Source: Planktothrix rubescens CCAP 1459/22
GTDB taxonomy: Bacteria; Cyanobacteriota; Cyanobacteriia; Cyanobacteriales; Microcoleaceae
Reading direction: 5' to 3'
NCBI GenBank assembly: GCA_904830895.1
Contig: LR882958.1
Coordinates: 4,235,501-4,299,500, forward strand
DNA length: 64,000 nt
Shown: positions 9,934-18,773 of the stretch, one piece after another
Numbering within the stretch: position 1 is the stretch's first letter
Layout of the letters: each line of letters begins with the position of its first letter
Program-made: the position numbers and the translations under genes
Notes under the pieces: generated by a model
Told to the model about the DNA's origin: nothing
The model's database searches: none
Seen by the model: the letters and a program-made list of their open reading frames with translations, nothing else

Positions 9934-10731
9934 ATGACAGAACTATCTAAAAGTTTAACTCTGACTTGGGAAATTGCGGCTCAAGAGGCAATACAGTCCG
10001 GTGCTGAAGAAATTAGCCCCAGTCATTTACTGCTGGGTTTGTGTAAACTGTGCGATCGCCCCATTCCTGAACTTGAAGCAGAAATTCAGGGACTTGTCCA
10101 GAGATTGCATGATGTTGATCCCAAACAGTTACGCCGTCAGTTGCGATCGCTCATAATCAACCCCAACCCCGTCACCCATCCTCGCTCAGAAATCCATCGT
10201 AGCGAAGAATCCAAACAAGCTTTTCAACGGGCGGCGGAAATTGCTGAAAGTAAGGAAAATAACCTCGTCTTACCTGAATATCTCTTACAAGCTATCCTAG
10301 AGCCGATTAATTCCCCTCTAGCTGATAATCTAGATCAATTAGGGCTACCGGATTTGTATGAACAAATATTTCGCGGTGAGATTGATAACGATGATCGCCT
10401 TCGTCGGGAAGCGGTGAGATCGGTATTAAAGCAAATTGGTAAGTCGGACGTAGAATTACAAGATTTGCTGATATCGCACCCAACTTCTAATCCTTCTGAT
10501 GCTTTAGAAATATTGCAAAAAAGTGGAGACTATAATCCCCAAATTAGGGAAAAAATACATCAAGCTGGGATACGCGCATTAGAAGAATTAACACAAAGTC
10601 CCAAGGTACACAAGATAATTACCGAGATAAGCATAGATGCACTAATTGTAGTGTTTGCACCTTTAGGTATTGCTGTAAAAGCAATTAAGATTTTGTTAGA
10701 GAAATCAGAATTAAAGGATAACGATAGATAG
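9934..10731 (+). CDS. Clp N-terminal-domain protein without an AAA+ ATPase
   Basis: A 265-aa protein whose first about 150 residues are a double Clp N-terminal repeat: LTLTWEIAAQEAIQSGAEEI then SPSHLLLGLC, and a second half with ESKQAFQRAAEIAE and LVLPEYLLQAIL. In ClpA/ClpC/ClpB this domain binds substrates and adaptors. No Walker motifs follow; residues 150-220 are charged and helical, and residues about 227-253 (ISIDALIVVFAPLGIAVKAI) are hydrophobic and could be amphipathic or membrane-associated. The gene is followed 61 bp later by a kinase gene on the same strand, so it is probably co-transcribed. Clp-N-only proteins next to Ser/Thr kinases suggest a recognition or scaffold role; this is inference. 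Confidence 0.8.
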   Translation: MTELSKSLTLTWEIAAQEAIQSGAEEISPSHLLLGLCKLCDRPIPELEAEIQGLVQRLHDVDPKQLRRQLRSLIINPNPVTHPRSEIHRSEESKQAFQRAAEIAESKENNLVLPEYLLQAILEPINSPLADNLDQLGLPDLYEQIFRGEIDNDDRLRREAVRSVLKQIGKSDVELQDLLISHPTSNPSDALEILQKSGDYNPQIREKIHQAGIRALEELTQSPKVHKIITEISIDALIVVFAPLGIAVKAIKILLEKSELKDNDR

Positions 10732-10792
10732 ACAAAAAAAATAGAGCAATTGACCATTAGTTAATTATTTCTCACTTACCCCAACTCTAACC

Positions 10793-13700
10793 ATGTTTGA
10801 GCCAGAATTAGAAAATGCACCATCTACACCCAACTTATACAGTGGGCTATCAGTAGATTTATCGGCTCTCCAACAAGCTGAAGCAAACGTTCCTGATCAG
10901 TGGCAGGTGGGTCAGTCGATAGTTGACTTGTACAATGTTGAGGCTGATATTGGTCAAGGTGGTTTTGGTCAAGTTTATAAAGTTCTGCACACAGGTTGGA
11001 ATATTAGTCTAGCGGTCAAGACTCCTAAAGTAGACAAACTAACAGAAAAGGAAGTCGAAAACTTTATCCGAGAGGCAGAAACTTGGGTAAAACTGGGGTT
11101 ACATCCCCATATTGTCACCTGCTTTTATGTTCGCAAATTGGGCAAAAGTCCCCGCGTGTTTGCCGAATTTGTGGGTGGAGGAAGTCTACACGATTGGATT
11201 TACAGCAAAGATGGAGAAATTCCTAGACTTTATCAGGGGGGACAGGCGGAGTCATTCAGGCGAATTTTGGATATAGCAATTCAGTTTGCTTGGGGATTGC
11301 ATTACTCCCACGAACAGGGGTTAATTCATCAAGATGTGAAGCCTGGTAATACGATGATGACTGCTGATGGCACAGTCAAGGTGACGGATTTTGGTTTGGC
11401 AAGGGGAAAACCTGTTGTAGTGAGTGTAACAGAAGCATTACCAGACCAAACCTTACAGGTAGATGGTAGTGGTAGTACGCCAGCCTATCGTTCTCCAGAA
11501 CAAGCTAACGGTTCTATTTTAACTCGCCGGACTGATTTATACAGTTGGGCGTTGTCAGTTTTGGAAATGTTTAAAGGAGGAAGGCGATGGGATAATGTGG
11601 GAGTTAAAGTTGCTTATGCCCGTGAGTTCTACATCATCGAAAGCGAACCACTGCAAGAGAATACGCCACCTTTGCCGCAAAGTGTAGCCGAACTGCTGTG
11701 GGTGTGTTTACGAGAAGACTCAGAGCGTCGTCCTCGGACAATGCTGGATGTGGCAAATACACTGAAAGCCATTTATCAGCAGGAAACGGGTGAAGTCTAC
11801 CCCCGTCCTGAGCCAGAAACAGGTAAAGACATTGCCGATAGCCTCAATAACCGTGCTGTATCGCTGTTGGATTTGGGACAGGTAGAAGAAGCGATGCACC
11901 TGTGGGATAAGGCGTTAGAGGTGAACCCACTGCATCCCGAATCGACCTACAATCGGGGTTTGATTTTGTGGAGAGGGTGCCGAATTACAGATGATATTTT
12001 AGTCAAGGATTTGGAGAAAGTACGGGATGCAAATTTTGGGAATTGGAATGCTCATTATTTGTTGGCTTTGGTGCATTTAGAGCGGAATAATTGCAAGGCG
12101 GCGATTAATTCTTTGAATCAGATTTCAAAGGATAAAATCCAGGAGTCGGAAGTACAAGAAGCCTTAGCAGTAGCACAAGAGAGATTAGCTAACTCGAATC
12201 GTCTCAAAAATGCCTTTCAAGGTAATCCAGAATTTTCTGTGCCAATATGGGAAGTAGACATAAGTTCTGATAATCAATTTGTTCTTTGCGTACCTAATTA
12301 TTTGGGGACTATGTATCTGTACACAAATACAGGCTTATTAGATAGCAGAGTTGGGGAAAGATTTAAAGATACAATCGGCAAAGCTTTTATTTTAAATATA
12401 GAAACAGGAACTTTACATCGATCTGTTGGTAATCAAACATTACATCAATTGAGTTTATTCGGATGTCTCAGCCCAGATGATAAGTGTGTCTTATTAAGCC
12501 AAGATAGTAGTTTATGCCAAAATTCCAATTTAGAGTTGTGGGATATCAAAAATAATTTTTTCCCTCTAATCACATTTAAAAATCACAATTCAGATATCAA
12601 ATCAGAATCTATTAGTTCATATATCAAATCAGTATCTATTAGTGGTGATGGCAAGTATGTGATATCAGTCAGTAAGGAAAATGTTAAATTATGGAATTTC
12701 CAAACAGCTAGTCTGGTAGATACTTTAGAAATTGGCTGTGATTCAGGCTGTCTAAGCCAAGATAGCCGCTATATTTTATTAGGAACTAATGACCACACTC
12801 TCAAGCTCTGGGATATTGAAATAGGGGAGTCCGTCAAGACTTTTGAAGGACATGAGTCTTGTATTAGCTCAGTCGCCCTAAGTTTAGATAATAAATTAGC
12901 TTTATCTGGTAGTTGGGATGGAACACTAAAGTTGTGGGACATCGACACAGGCCGTTGTTTGCTGACTTTTATAGGGCATAATGACAATGTTCAATCAGTT
13001 TGTATTAGTTCAGATAGTCAGTTTGTATTATCTGGAAGTAGTGACAACACAATAAGACTATGGAATTTACCCACAGGACGCTGTTTACACACTTTCAGTG
13101 GACATACAGAAGTTGTTATGTCTGTAGACTTGACCTCAGATGATCAATTAGCTGTTTCCGGTAGTTGGGATGGGCAACTTGGAGTCTGGCAAATCAACGG
13201 TAAGATAAACCTACTTGCCCCAATTAGATTGACTAAAATAATTGACACTAAAACCATTATTACAATTAATAAACTTTATGAAGAAACATTTAAACAAGCT
13301 GAAAACGCATTATCTAGGGGAGATACTTTAGAATTTGCTCAACATTTGAGAAAACTTCGTAATTTACCCGATCATGGTAGCAGTCAAAAAGTATTTCAAG
13401 CTTGGACTATTCTCTATAAACATTTTCCTCGCAAGACATTTTTAAGAGGATGGGAAATAGCTAATTTGTTAGGTTCAAATTCTATAGTTACTTCTGTTTA
13501 CCTAACACCTGACGGGCAATATGCTCTATCTGCTAGTCGTGATGATAAAATAAGACTTTGGGATTTAAATACTGGTAAGATTATTCGAGTCTTTGAGGAA
13601 CATAGTGATTCTGTAAATTCAATTTGCTTAAACTCAAATGGTAAGTATGTTTTATCGGGAAGTGATGATAAAACATTAAAATTCTGGAGTGTGGAAACGG

Positions 13701-15136
13701 GAGAATGTTTGCAAACTTTTGAAGGTCACACTGACTCTGTAACGTCAGTATGTATTACATCAGATAGTCAATATGTTATTTCTGGAAGTAAAGATTGGAC
13801 ATTTAGACTATGGGAGGTTTCTACAGGTCGCTGTCTCCGTGTTCATAAAGGACATAAAAATGAGGTTTATGCAGTCTGTCTCAGCCCTGATGATCGATAT
13901 GTTGTATCAGCTAGGGGGCAACTAAAAATTTGGGATGTCGCAACAGGTAATCATGTAGCTACCTTGTTTGGACATATTCCAGCAAATGTAACCTCAATTT
14001 GTATAAGTTTGAACAGGAAATATCTTCTTTCTGGAGGTGAAGACGATGTAGTAAGATTTTGGGATTTACAAACAAACCATTGCCGTGAATTTAGAGGTCA
14101 CAAAAATTCAGTCACAGCAGTTTGTCTAAGTTCTGATAGTCGATTTGCTCTTTCTGGAAGTAAAGATAGAACAATCAAGTTGTGGGACACAGAAACAGGT
14201 AAATGTGTACATACATTTGAGGGGCATTCTGAAACGGTAACATCAATTTACTTGAGTTCTGATGGTCGTTTGATTTTATCTGGAAGCGCAGATAAGACTT
14301 TGAAACTTTTGGTCTTAGATTGGGAATTAGAAGAGCGTCAGCCTGGGGACTCTGATGACGAATCTTGGGTGTACTTAACAACTTTCCTGAAAAAGAAAGT
14401 TCCCTATTCAGCTAGTTTAGCAAAAGATCAAAATCTTTCAGAAGAAGAAATAGTATTAGCACTGACTCGTAAAGGAACTCCAAAATGGACAGAAACAGAT
14501 TTGCGAGAATTATTCAATATATTGGGGTGTGCTGGATATGGATGGCTTCAGCCTAAATCTGTATTGGAAAAGCTGGAATTTGTCTCACAAATTTGGTTAG
14601 AGTTTCAAGTTTTAGAAGAAATTGAAGATCGAAATCACAGAAAAACTATCAAAGCTAGATTGAGACTATTACGTCTAATAGGCTCTTTTATATTAATGCT
14701 AATTTTGAAATTCATTTTTACAATAACCTTACCTATAGCATTTGGGATCGCTCTTGTTTTTCACTTGGCAAGTCCTTTTCTATGGAAATTGCTTAATTTA
14801 ATATTACATAAGATATTTTGTTTTGTTAAATTAATCTTAAAACTACGAATGGAACAGACTACATTTCCTTATTTTTGCGTAAGCTTCTTTATTACACTTC
14901 AAAATCTAGGAGTCTTATGGTTGATATTTTTAAGCTTGCCATCAGTATTTGTTTCTATGTTGTTGAGTGCATTTGTATCGGACAGGCTGAAAGATCAGGA
15001 TAAGCCTTTTTTCTACGTCTTATCTATTTTAGTTTTCTCAATTACTAAATTATTTTTCAATAATCTCATCCTTTCTTTTTGGCTGACACCATTTTTGTCA
15101 TTAGCGATACTTGGGAAAATTGGTAAAAAATACTAA
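10793..15136 (+). CDS. Ser/Thr protein kinase with TPR, two WD40 propellers and membrane C-terminus
   Basis: 1447 aa. The kinase domain lies at about 45-330: glycine loop GQGGFGQVY, VAIK-type Lys76 (LAVKTPK), catalytic Asp181 in HQDVKPGN (HQD, not HRD, so a non-RD kinase), and DFG Asp199. A TPR pair follows (LNNRAVSLLDLGQVEEAMHLWDKALEVNP, about 350-410). About six WD40 units lie at about 482-800 and seven clear ones at about 899-1172, each with a typical SGSxDxTxKLWD end, so two beta-propellers are likely. The last about 150 residues hold several hydrophobic segments, which anchor the protein in the membrane. Such proteins bind partners through the propellers and signal by phosphorylation. 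It probably shares an operon with the Clp-N protein and the FHA-kinase. Target unknown. Confidence 0.92.
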   Translation: MFEPELENAPSTPNLYSGLSVDLSALQQAEANVPDQWQVGQSIVDLYNVEADIGQGGFGQVYKVLHTGWNISLAVKTPKVDKLTEKEVENFIREAETWVKLGLHPHIVTCFYVRKLGKSPRVFAEFVGGGSLHDWIYSKDGEIPRLYQGGQAESFRRILDIAIQFAWGLHYSHEQGLIHQDVKPGNTMMTADGTVKVTDFGLARGKPVVVSVTEALPDQTLQVDGSGSTPAYRSPEQANGSILTRRTDLYSWALSVLEMFKGGRRWDNVGVKVAYAREFYIIESEPLQENTPPLPQSVAELLWVCLREDSERRPRTMLDVANTLKAIYQQETGEVYPRPEPETGKDIADSLNNRAVSLLDLGQVEEAMHLWDKALEVNPLHPESTYNRGLILWRGCRITDDILVKDLEKVRDANFGNWNAHYLLALVHLERNNCKAAINSLNQISKDKIQESEVQEALAVAQERLANSNRLKNAFQGNPEFSVPIWEVDISSDNQFVLCVPNYLGTMYLYTNTGLLDSRVGERFKDTIGKAFILNIETGTLHRSVGNQTLHQLSLFGCLSPDDKCVLLSQDSSLCQNSNLELWDIKNNFFPLITFKNHNSDIKSESISSYIKSVSISGDGKYVISVSKENVKLWNFQTASLVDTLEIGCDSGCLSQDSRYILLGTNDHTLKLWDIEIGESVKTFEGHESCISSVALSLDNKLALSGSWDGTLKLWDIDTGRCLLTFIGHNDNVQSVCISSDSQFVLSGSSDNTIRLWNLPTGRCLHTFSGHTEVVMSVDLTSDDQLAVSGSWDGQLGVWQINGKINLLAPIRLTKIIDTKTIITINKLYEETFKQAENALSRGDTLEFAQHLRKLRNLPDHGSSQKVFQAWTILYKHFPRKTFLRGWEIANLLGSNSIVTSVYLTPDGQYALSASRDDKIRLWDLNTGKIIRVFEEHSDSVNSICLNSNGKYVLSGSDDKTLKFWSVETGECLQTFEGHTDSVTSVCITSDSQYVISGSKDWTFRLWEVSTGRCLRVHKGHKNEVYAVCLSPDDRYVVSARGQLKIWDVATGNHVATLFGHIPANVTSICISLNRKYLLSGGEDDVVRFWDLQTNHCREFRGHKNSVTAVCLSSDSRFALSGSKDRTIKLWDTETGKCVHTFEGHSETVTSIYLSSDGRLILSGSADKTLKLLVLDWELEERQPGDSDDESWVYLTTFLKKKVPYSASLAKDQNLSEEEIVLALTRKGTPKWTETDLRELFNILGCAGYGWLQPKSVLEKLEFVSQIWLEFQVLEEIEDRNHRKTIKARLRLLRLIGSFILMLILKFIFTITLPIAFGIALVFHLASPFLWKLLNLILHKIFCFVKLILKLRMEQTTFPYFCVSFFITLQNLGVLWLIFLSLPSVFVSMLLSAFVSDRLKDQDKPFFYVLSILVFSITKLFFNNLILSFWLTPFLSLAILGKIGKKY

Positions 15137-15236
15137 GTAAACCCTTGTATTTAAATTGATTGAACTGTTTTAAGCATCAACGAAAATTGTCGAATATTAT
15201 ATACTCGGTATCTTAGTTAATGCCGTAACCTAGCCA

Positions 15237-16577
15237 ATGGAAGCCCAAGTCATCTTTGAAGTCACCTCTGGTAGTCTCCAGGGACAAAAATTTGTCTTTG
15301 ACAATATCATCACAACCCTTGTGGGTCGTCACCCTGACTGCTACCCCAAATTACCCGAAGACGATACAACTGTTTCTCGCTACCATTGCGTCCTCGATAT
15401 TAACCCCCTAACCCAACCACCACAGGTCAGAATTCGGGACGATGGAAGTTGCACAGGGACTTATCTCAACGGCCAAAAAATTGGCCAACGTTCAGCTACT
15501 CAAACCCCTGAAGAAAGTTGCCAAAATAACTATCCATTTCATCCTCTCAAAACAGGTGATGAAATTTGCATCGGTAAAACAACCCTGCGGGTTAGTATTG
15601 AAATTCTCAGTAATGAATTCAATGCTAGTCCATTTATCATTTCGTCACCCAGCCAAGCTTTCTTCAATTCACCCCCACAAATTCCGGGTTATATTATTAG
15701 CAAAGAATTAGGACGGGGTGGGTTTGGTGTAGTCTATTTAGCTGATGATGAAAAAACAGAAAAACCTATCGCATTGAAAGTAATTCGCCCCCAGAAACAA
15801 GCGGATGAAAATGCCCGAAAAAAGTTTCTCAGGGAAATCAAAGTTAGCCAGTATTTTAACCATCCCCATATAGTTCAGGTACTCGATGCTGGAGAAGTCG
15901 AAGATTTGTTATTTCTGGCTCTCGAATTTTGTCCCTATGGCACAGTAAATGACTTGCTCAAACAATATCAATATCGCTTACCTCTTGACTTGGCTTTGCA
16001 TATTATCCATCAAATTTTGGATGGGTTAGACTATGCTCATAATCTGGAACTATCTCCTAAACAACTCCCTGATGGTACTATTAAACCGATTAAAGGTATC
16101 GTTCACCGTGACCTTAAACCCGGGAATATTCTCTGTGTTTCAGAAGGCGAAAAACCAACGGTTAAGATAGCAGATTTTGGCTTGGCAAAGGCATTTGATT
16201 TGGCAGGTTTGAATAGTGATACTTGTACACCCGATAATTCTAATTCAGAAAATCCCTCGGTTTCTGGAACATACGTTTTTATGTGTAGACAGCAAGTATT
16301 AGATTTTAAATATGCCAAACCAGAGGTCGATGTTTGGGCTGTGGTGGCTTGTCTTTACAATATGCTTACAGGTTTGTACCCGCGTAACTTTTCTAAAGGT
16401 GAAAATTTCTTGAAAGTGGTATTAAATAGCCAGCCGATTCCTATTCGCAAGCGGAATACTTTAGTTCCCAAGCCTCTAGCAGAAGTCATTGATTTAGCAC
16501 TAATTGATCAACACAATCTCTACTTCAGAACTGCTGCCGAGTTACAGCAAGCGTTACAGCCCACATTCCGCAGATAG
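15237..16577 (+). CDS. FHA-domain Ser/Thr protein kinase
   Basis: 446 aa. An N-terminal FHA domain (about 5-120) has the phosphothreonine-binding signature VGRHPDC, SRYHC and GTYLNGQKIG. The kinase domain (about 150-440) follows: LGRGGFGVVYLADD, Lys181 in IALKVIR, Asp292 in the canonical HRDLKPGN, DFGLAKA, and an activation segment containing GTYVFMCRQQ. No membrane segment is visible, so it is cytosolic. FHA-kinases often bind autophosphorylated partner kinases, and the WD40-kinase 100 bp upstream is the natural candidate (inference). The gene ends about 225 bp before the second copy of the direct repeat. Confidence 0.93.
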   Translation: MEAQVIFEVTSGSLQGQKFVFDNIITTLVGRHPDCYPKLPEDDTTVSRYHCVLDINPLTQPPQVRIRDDGSCTGTYLNGQKIGQRSATQTPEESCQNNYPFHPLKTGDEICIGKTTLRVSIEILSNEFNASPFIISSPSQAFFNSPPQIPGYIISKELGRGGFGVVYLADDEKTEKPIALKVIRPQKQADENARKKFLREIKVSQYFNHPHIVQVLDAGEVEDLLFLALEFCPYGTVNDLLKQYQYRLPLDLALHIIHQILDGLDYAHNLELSPKQLPDGTIKPIKGIVHRDLKPGNILCVSEGEKPTVKIADFGLAKAFDLAGLNSDTCTPDNSNSENPSVSGTYVFMCRQQVLDFKYAKPEVDVWAVVACLYNMLTGLYPRNFSKGENFLKVVLNSQPIPIRKRNTLVPKPLAEVIDLALIDQHNLYFRTAAELQQALQPTFRR

Positions 16578-16676
16578 GGGTCAAATTTTCCACTAATTAT
16601 AAAAAATAGGAACCCATTCCAATTTTTCGGTGAACTTCCGAGGCTTTACCTATCAAATTATATAGCTAGTTTACCG

Positions 16677-16922
16677 CTATTTAACTAAACATAAATAATT
16701 GCTATTTTTTAATAGAAATAGAATTCCATAATCAATTTTTAATTCATAAACGCCCTCTCCTATAAAACGACAATCTCCTAAATTTCCGAGTTGTAATTTT
16801 TTGAGTCGTAAGTCTATTCTATACTGAGCTTGGCGATCGCGCAAACGATTAAACCATTGATCAAAAGGTATTTTTCCATCGGATACAACATAACGCCTAA
16901 TTTCCTTGGGTTGTGTTTCCAT
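16677..16922 (-). pseudogene. Truncated RelE/HigB-like addiction-module killer protein (copy B)
   Basis: 81 codons from ATG 16922 match the family whose members are about 100 aa: IPFDQWFNRLRDRQAQYRIDLRLKKLQLGNLGDCRFIGEGVYELKIDYG. After IDYG the expected core (GYR.Y... GGDKSTQ) is lost. The next frame reads YFY, stop, KIAIIYV, then SGK, so frameshifts and stops have removed the C-terminal strand that carries active-site residues. No antitoxin gene follows. Its first half and upstream region are duplicated at 9740-9933. Confidence 0.65.
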
Positions 16923-17000
16923 ACTTTTGTTACATTTGCAGATATCTCTAGCAAGGATTCTATAATTTAGAATGGGATTAAACCTCTATTAATGTTAGTC
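16803..17000. repeat. Direct repeat, right copy (198 bp)
   Basis: Matches 9740-9933 over its whole length. It covers the 5' half of the broken toxin gene and the region upstream of it. Beyond 17000 a few more bases (ACAGAA) also match the start of the Clp-N gene, hinting that the ancestral duplicated unit extended slightly further. Confidence 0.85.
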
Positions 17001-17078
17001 ACATACAGAAAACTTCCCCATAATCACTGAATTTATTATAAAGTCGATGAAGTTATTCAGAAGGCAAACATTCAGGTT

Positions 17079-18554
17079 ATGCAAATTAGTCAAGAATTTC
17101 AAAAAAGCCGGTGGAAACTTGGGCTAGTTATTCCGATAAGTTTAGGAGCTATTGCTCTCCTGAATTTAATACTGAGTCTGATTTTTTACCTTAACAGTCA
17201 AGCTGTAGTCAAAACAATGAATTGGGTTAACCATACCAATGAAGTCAAGATGCGTATAAGATCATTAGAAAAGTTTTTAGTCGATGCTGAGACTGGACAG
17301 AGGGGGTTTATTTTCACAGGTGAGGAAGAATTTTTGGAATCCTATACTGATGGACTTAAAAATCAAGAATCCGTGAAAATAGAATTAAAAAACTTGATTT
17401 CAGATCATCCAGAACAACTGCAAAGATTAGCTCAAATAGAGTTATTAATCAAGGATAAATTTGATGAATTAGCTATGACGATTAACCTCAAACGGAGTGG
17501 TAAGGAGCAAGAGTTAAGAAACCTTGTTCTCTCAGACAAAGGAAAAAAAATAATGGATGAACTCAGGGTCAAACTTATTGAAATGTACAAAGTCGAAAAT
17601 CAGCTACTCGAAGATCGACAAAAAGAATTGCAACAGGCAGAACAACTTTCCAGGATTGCCATATTTACCGGAACTATTATTATCCTAGGACTAATTGGTA
17701 TCAGCATTCGGTTTATTCAACAAGAAATAATACAGCCAATCGAGAGAATCTCCCTTGATATTACCAGTAGCTCCTCCCAGATTGCCACCACCATCGAAGA
17801 ACAAGAAAGAATCACCTATCAACAATCAATCTCAGTCAATCAAACCACCGCTACGGTCAATGAATTAGCAACATCATCTAGGCAAATGGCAAATCAAGCA
17901 GAAACCACCTCTGCCAGTGGCAATCAAGTATTATCATTGACCAAAGAAGGCTACCAAGCAGTAGAACTCTCTGTACAAGGAATTGCTACCCTAAAAACCA
18001 ATTCCGAGAGAATTGTTCAGCAAACCCAAGACTTAGAAAAACAGACCATTGAAATCGGCACAATCTCAAATTTAGTCAGCAGTATTGCCATGCAGACGAA
18101 TCTCCTGGCGTTAAATGCAGCCATTGAAGCTGTACGGGCAGGGGAACAGGGTAAGGGATTTGGTGTTGTGGCTTCAGAGATCCGTAAACTAGCAGATCAG
18201 AGCAAACACTCTGCTTACCAAATTAATGTTCTTGTACAAGAGATTAAAAATTCCATTAATTCAACGATTAAAGTAACAACAGAAGGAACTCACACAGTCA
18301 ACGAAATCATGCAAATGGCTGAAACAACGGTCTTAACTTTTGACAAAGTATCATCTTCTGTTAATAATATGGTCTTAAATTCACAGCAAATCGCCATGAA
18401 TATTAACCAACAAGATATCGCTATTCAGCAGATTGTTGAGGTGATCAACATGATTAATCAAGGGGCAGGGGAGACGGCTGCTGGGATTAGTCAAACTAAA
18501 ATTAGCACTCAACAACTCAATCAAGTAGCAAAAATCCTCACGGATTTAATGTAA
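17079..18554 (+). CDS. Methyl-accepting chemotaxis-like protein with CHASE3 sensor
   Basis: 491 aa. One membrane segment lies near 16-38, followed by a CHASE3-type extracytoplasmic domain ([28 protein letters not shown], about 55-185) and a second membrane segment (about 192-212). The rest is the methyl-accepting coiled coil, with the conserved hairpin tip [42 protein letters not shown] at about 340-385. No clear HAMP domain is visible between membrane and signalling region. Such receptors drive CheA; in filamentous cyanobacteria they serve phototaxis or gliding. No che genes are nearby. Its upstream region contains the right copy of the direct repeat. Confidence 0.92.
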   Translation: MQISQEFQKSRWKLGLVIPISLGAIALLNLILSLIFYLNSQAVVKTMNWVNHTNEVKMRIRSLEKFLVDAETGQRGFIFTGEEEFLESYTDGLKNQESVKIELKNLISDHPEQLQRLAQIELLIKDKFDELAMTINLKRSGKEQELRNLVLSDKGKKIMDELRVKLIEMYKVENQLLEDRQKELQQAEQLSRIAIFTGTIIILGLIGISIRFIQQEIIQPIERISLDITSSSSQIATTIEEQERITYQQSISVNQTTATVNELATSSRQMANQAETTSASGNQVLSLTKEGYQAVELSVQGIATLKTNSERIVQQTQDLEKQTIEIGTISNLVSSIAMQTNLLALNAAIEAVRAGEQGKGFGVVASEIRKLADQSKHSAYQINVLVQEIKNSINSTIKVTTEGTHTVNEIMQMAETTVLTFDKVSSSVNNMVLNSQQIAMNINQQDIAIQQIVEVINMINQGAGETAAGISQTKISTQQLNQVAKILTDLM

Positions 18555-18689
18555 CTAATATTCCATCCCTGAATGTTTCCTACAAATACTTGTTCGGGTG
18601 GCTAATCACTTCTTTCTATCCCCAATTCGTAATATTTCTCAACGAGGTAAACAGATAAGTACCTAAACAAAATTAATTACACATCTTCT

Positions 18690-18752
18690 ACCCTGTTCCC
18701 TCCCCCCCCCAGCCCTGCCGTGCACGGGGGGTTTGGGGGGGCTGTTCCGGTG
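18690..18752. repeat. G/C-rich repeat between convergent genes
   Basis: A run of C (CCCTCCCCCCCCCC) faces runs of G (ACGGGGGG, TTTGGGGGGG) about 15-25 bases away, and CAGCCC pairs with GGGCTG. It lies between the stops of convergent genes, so it may terminate both transcripts. It looks like a dispersed cyanobacterial repeat. Confidence 0.45.
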
Positions 18753-18773
18753 TTCCCTGCTATAACACATTGA

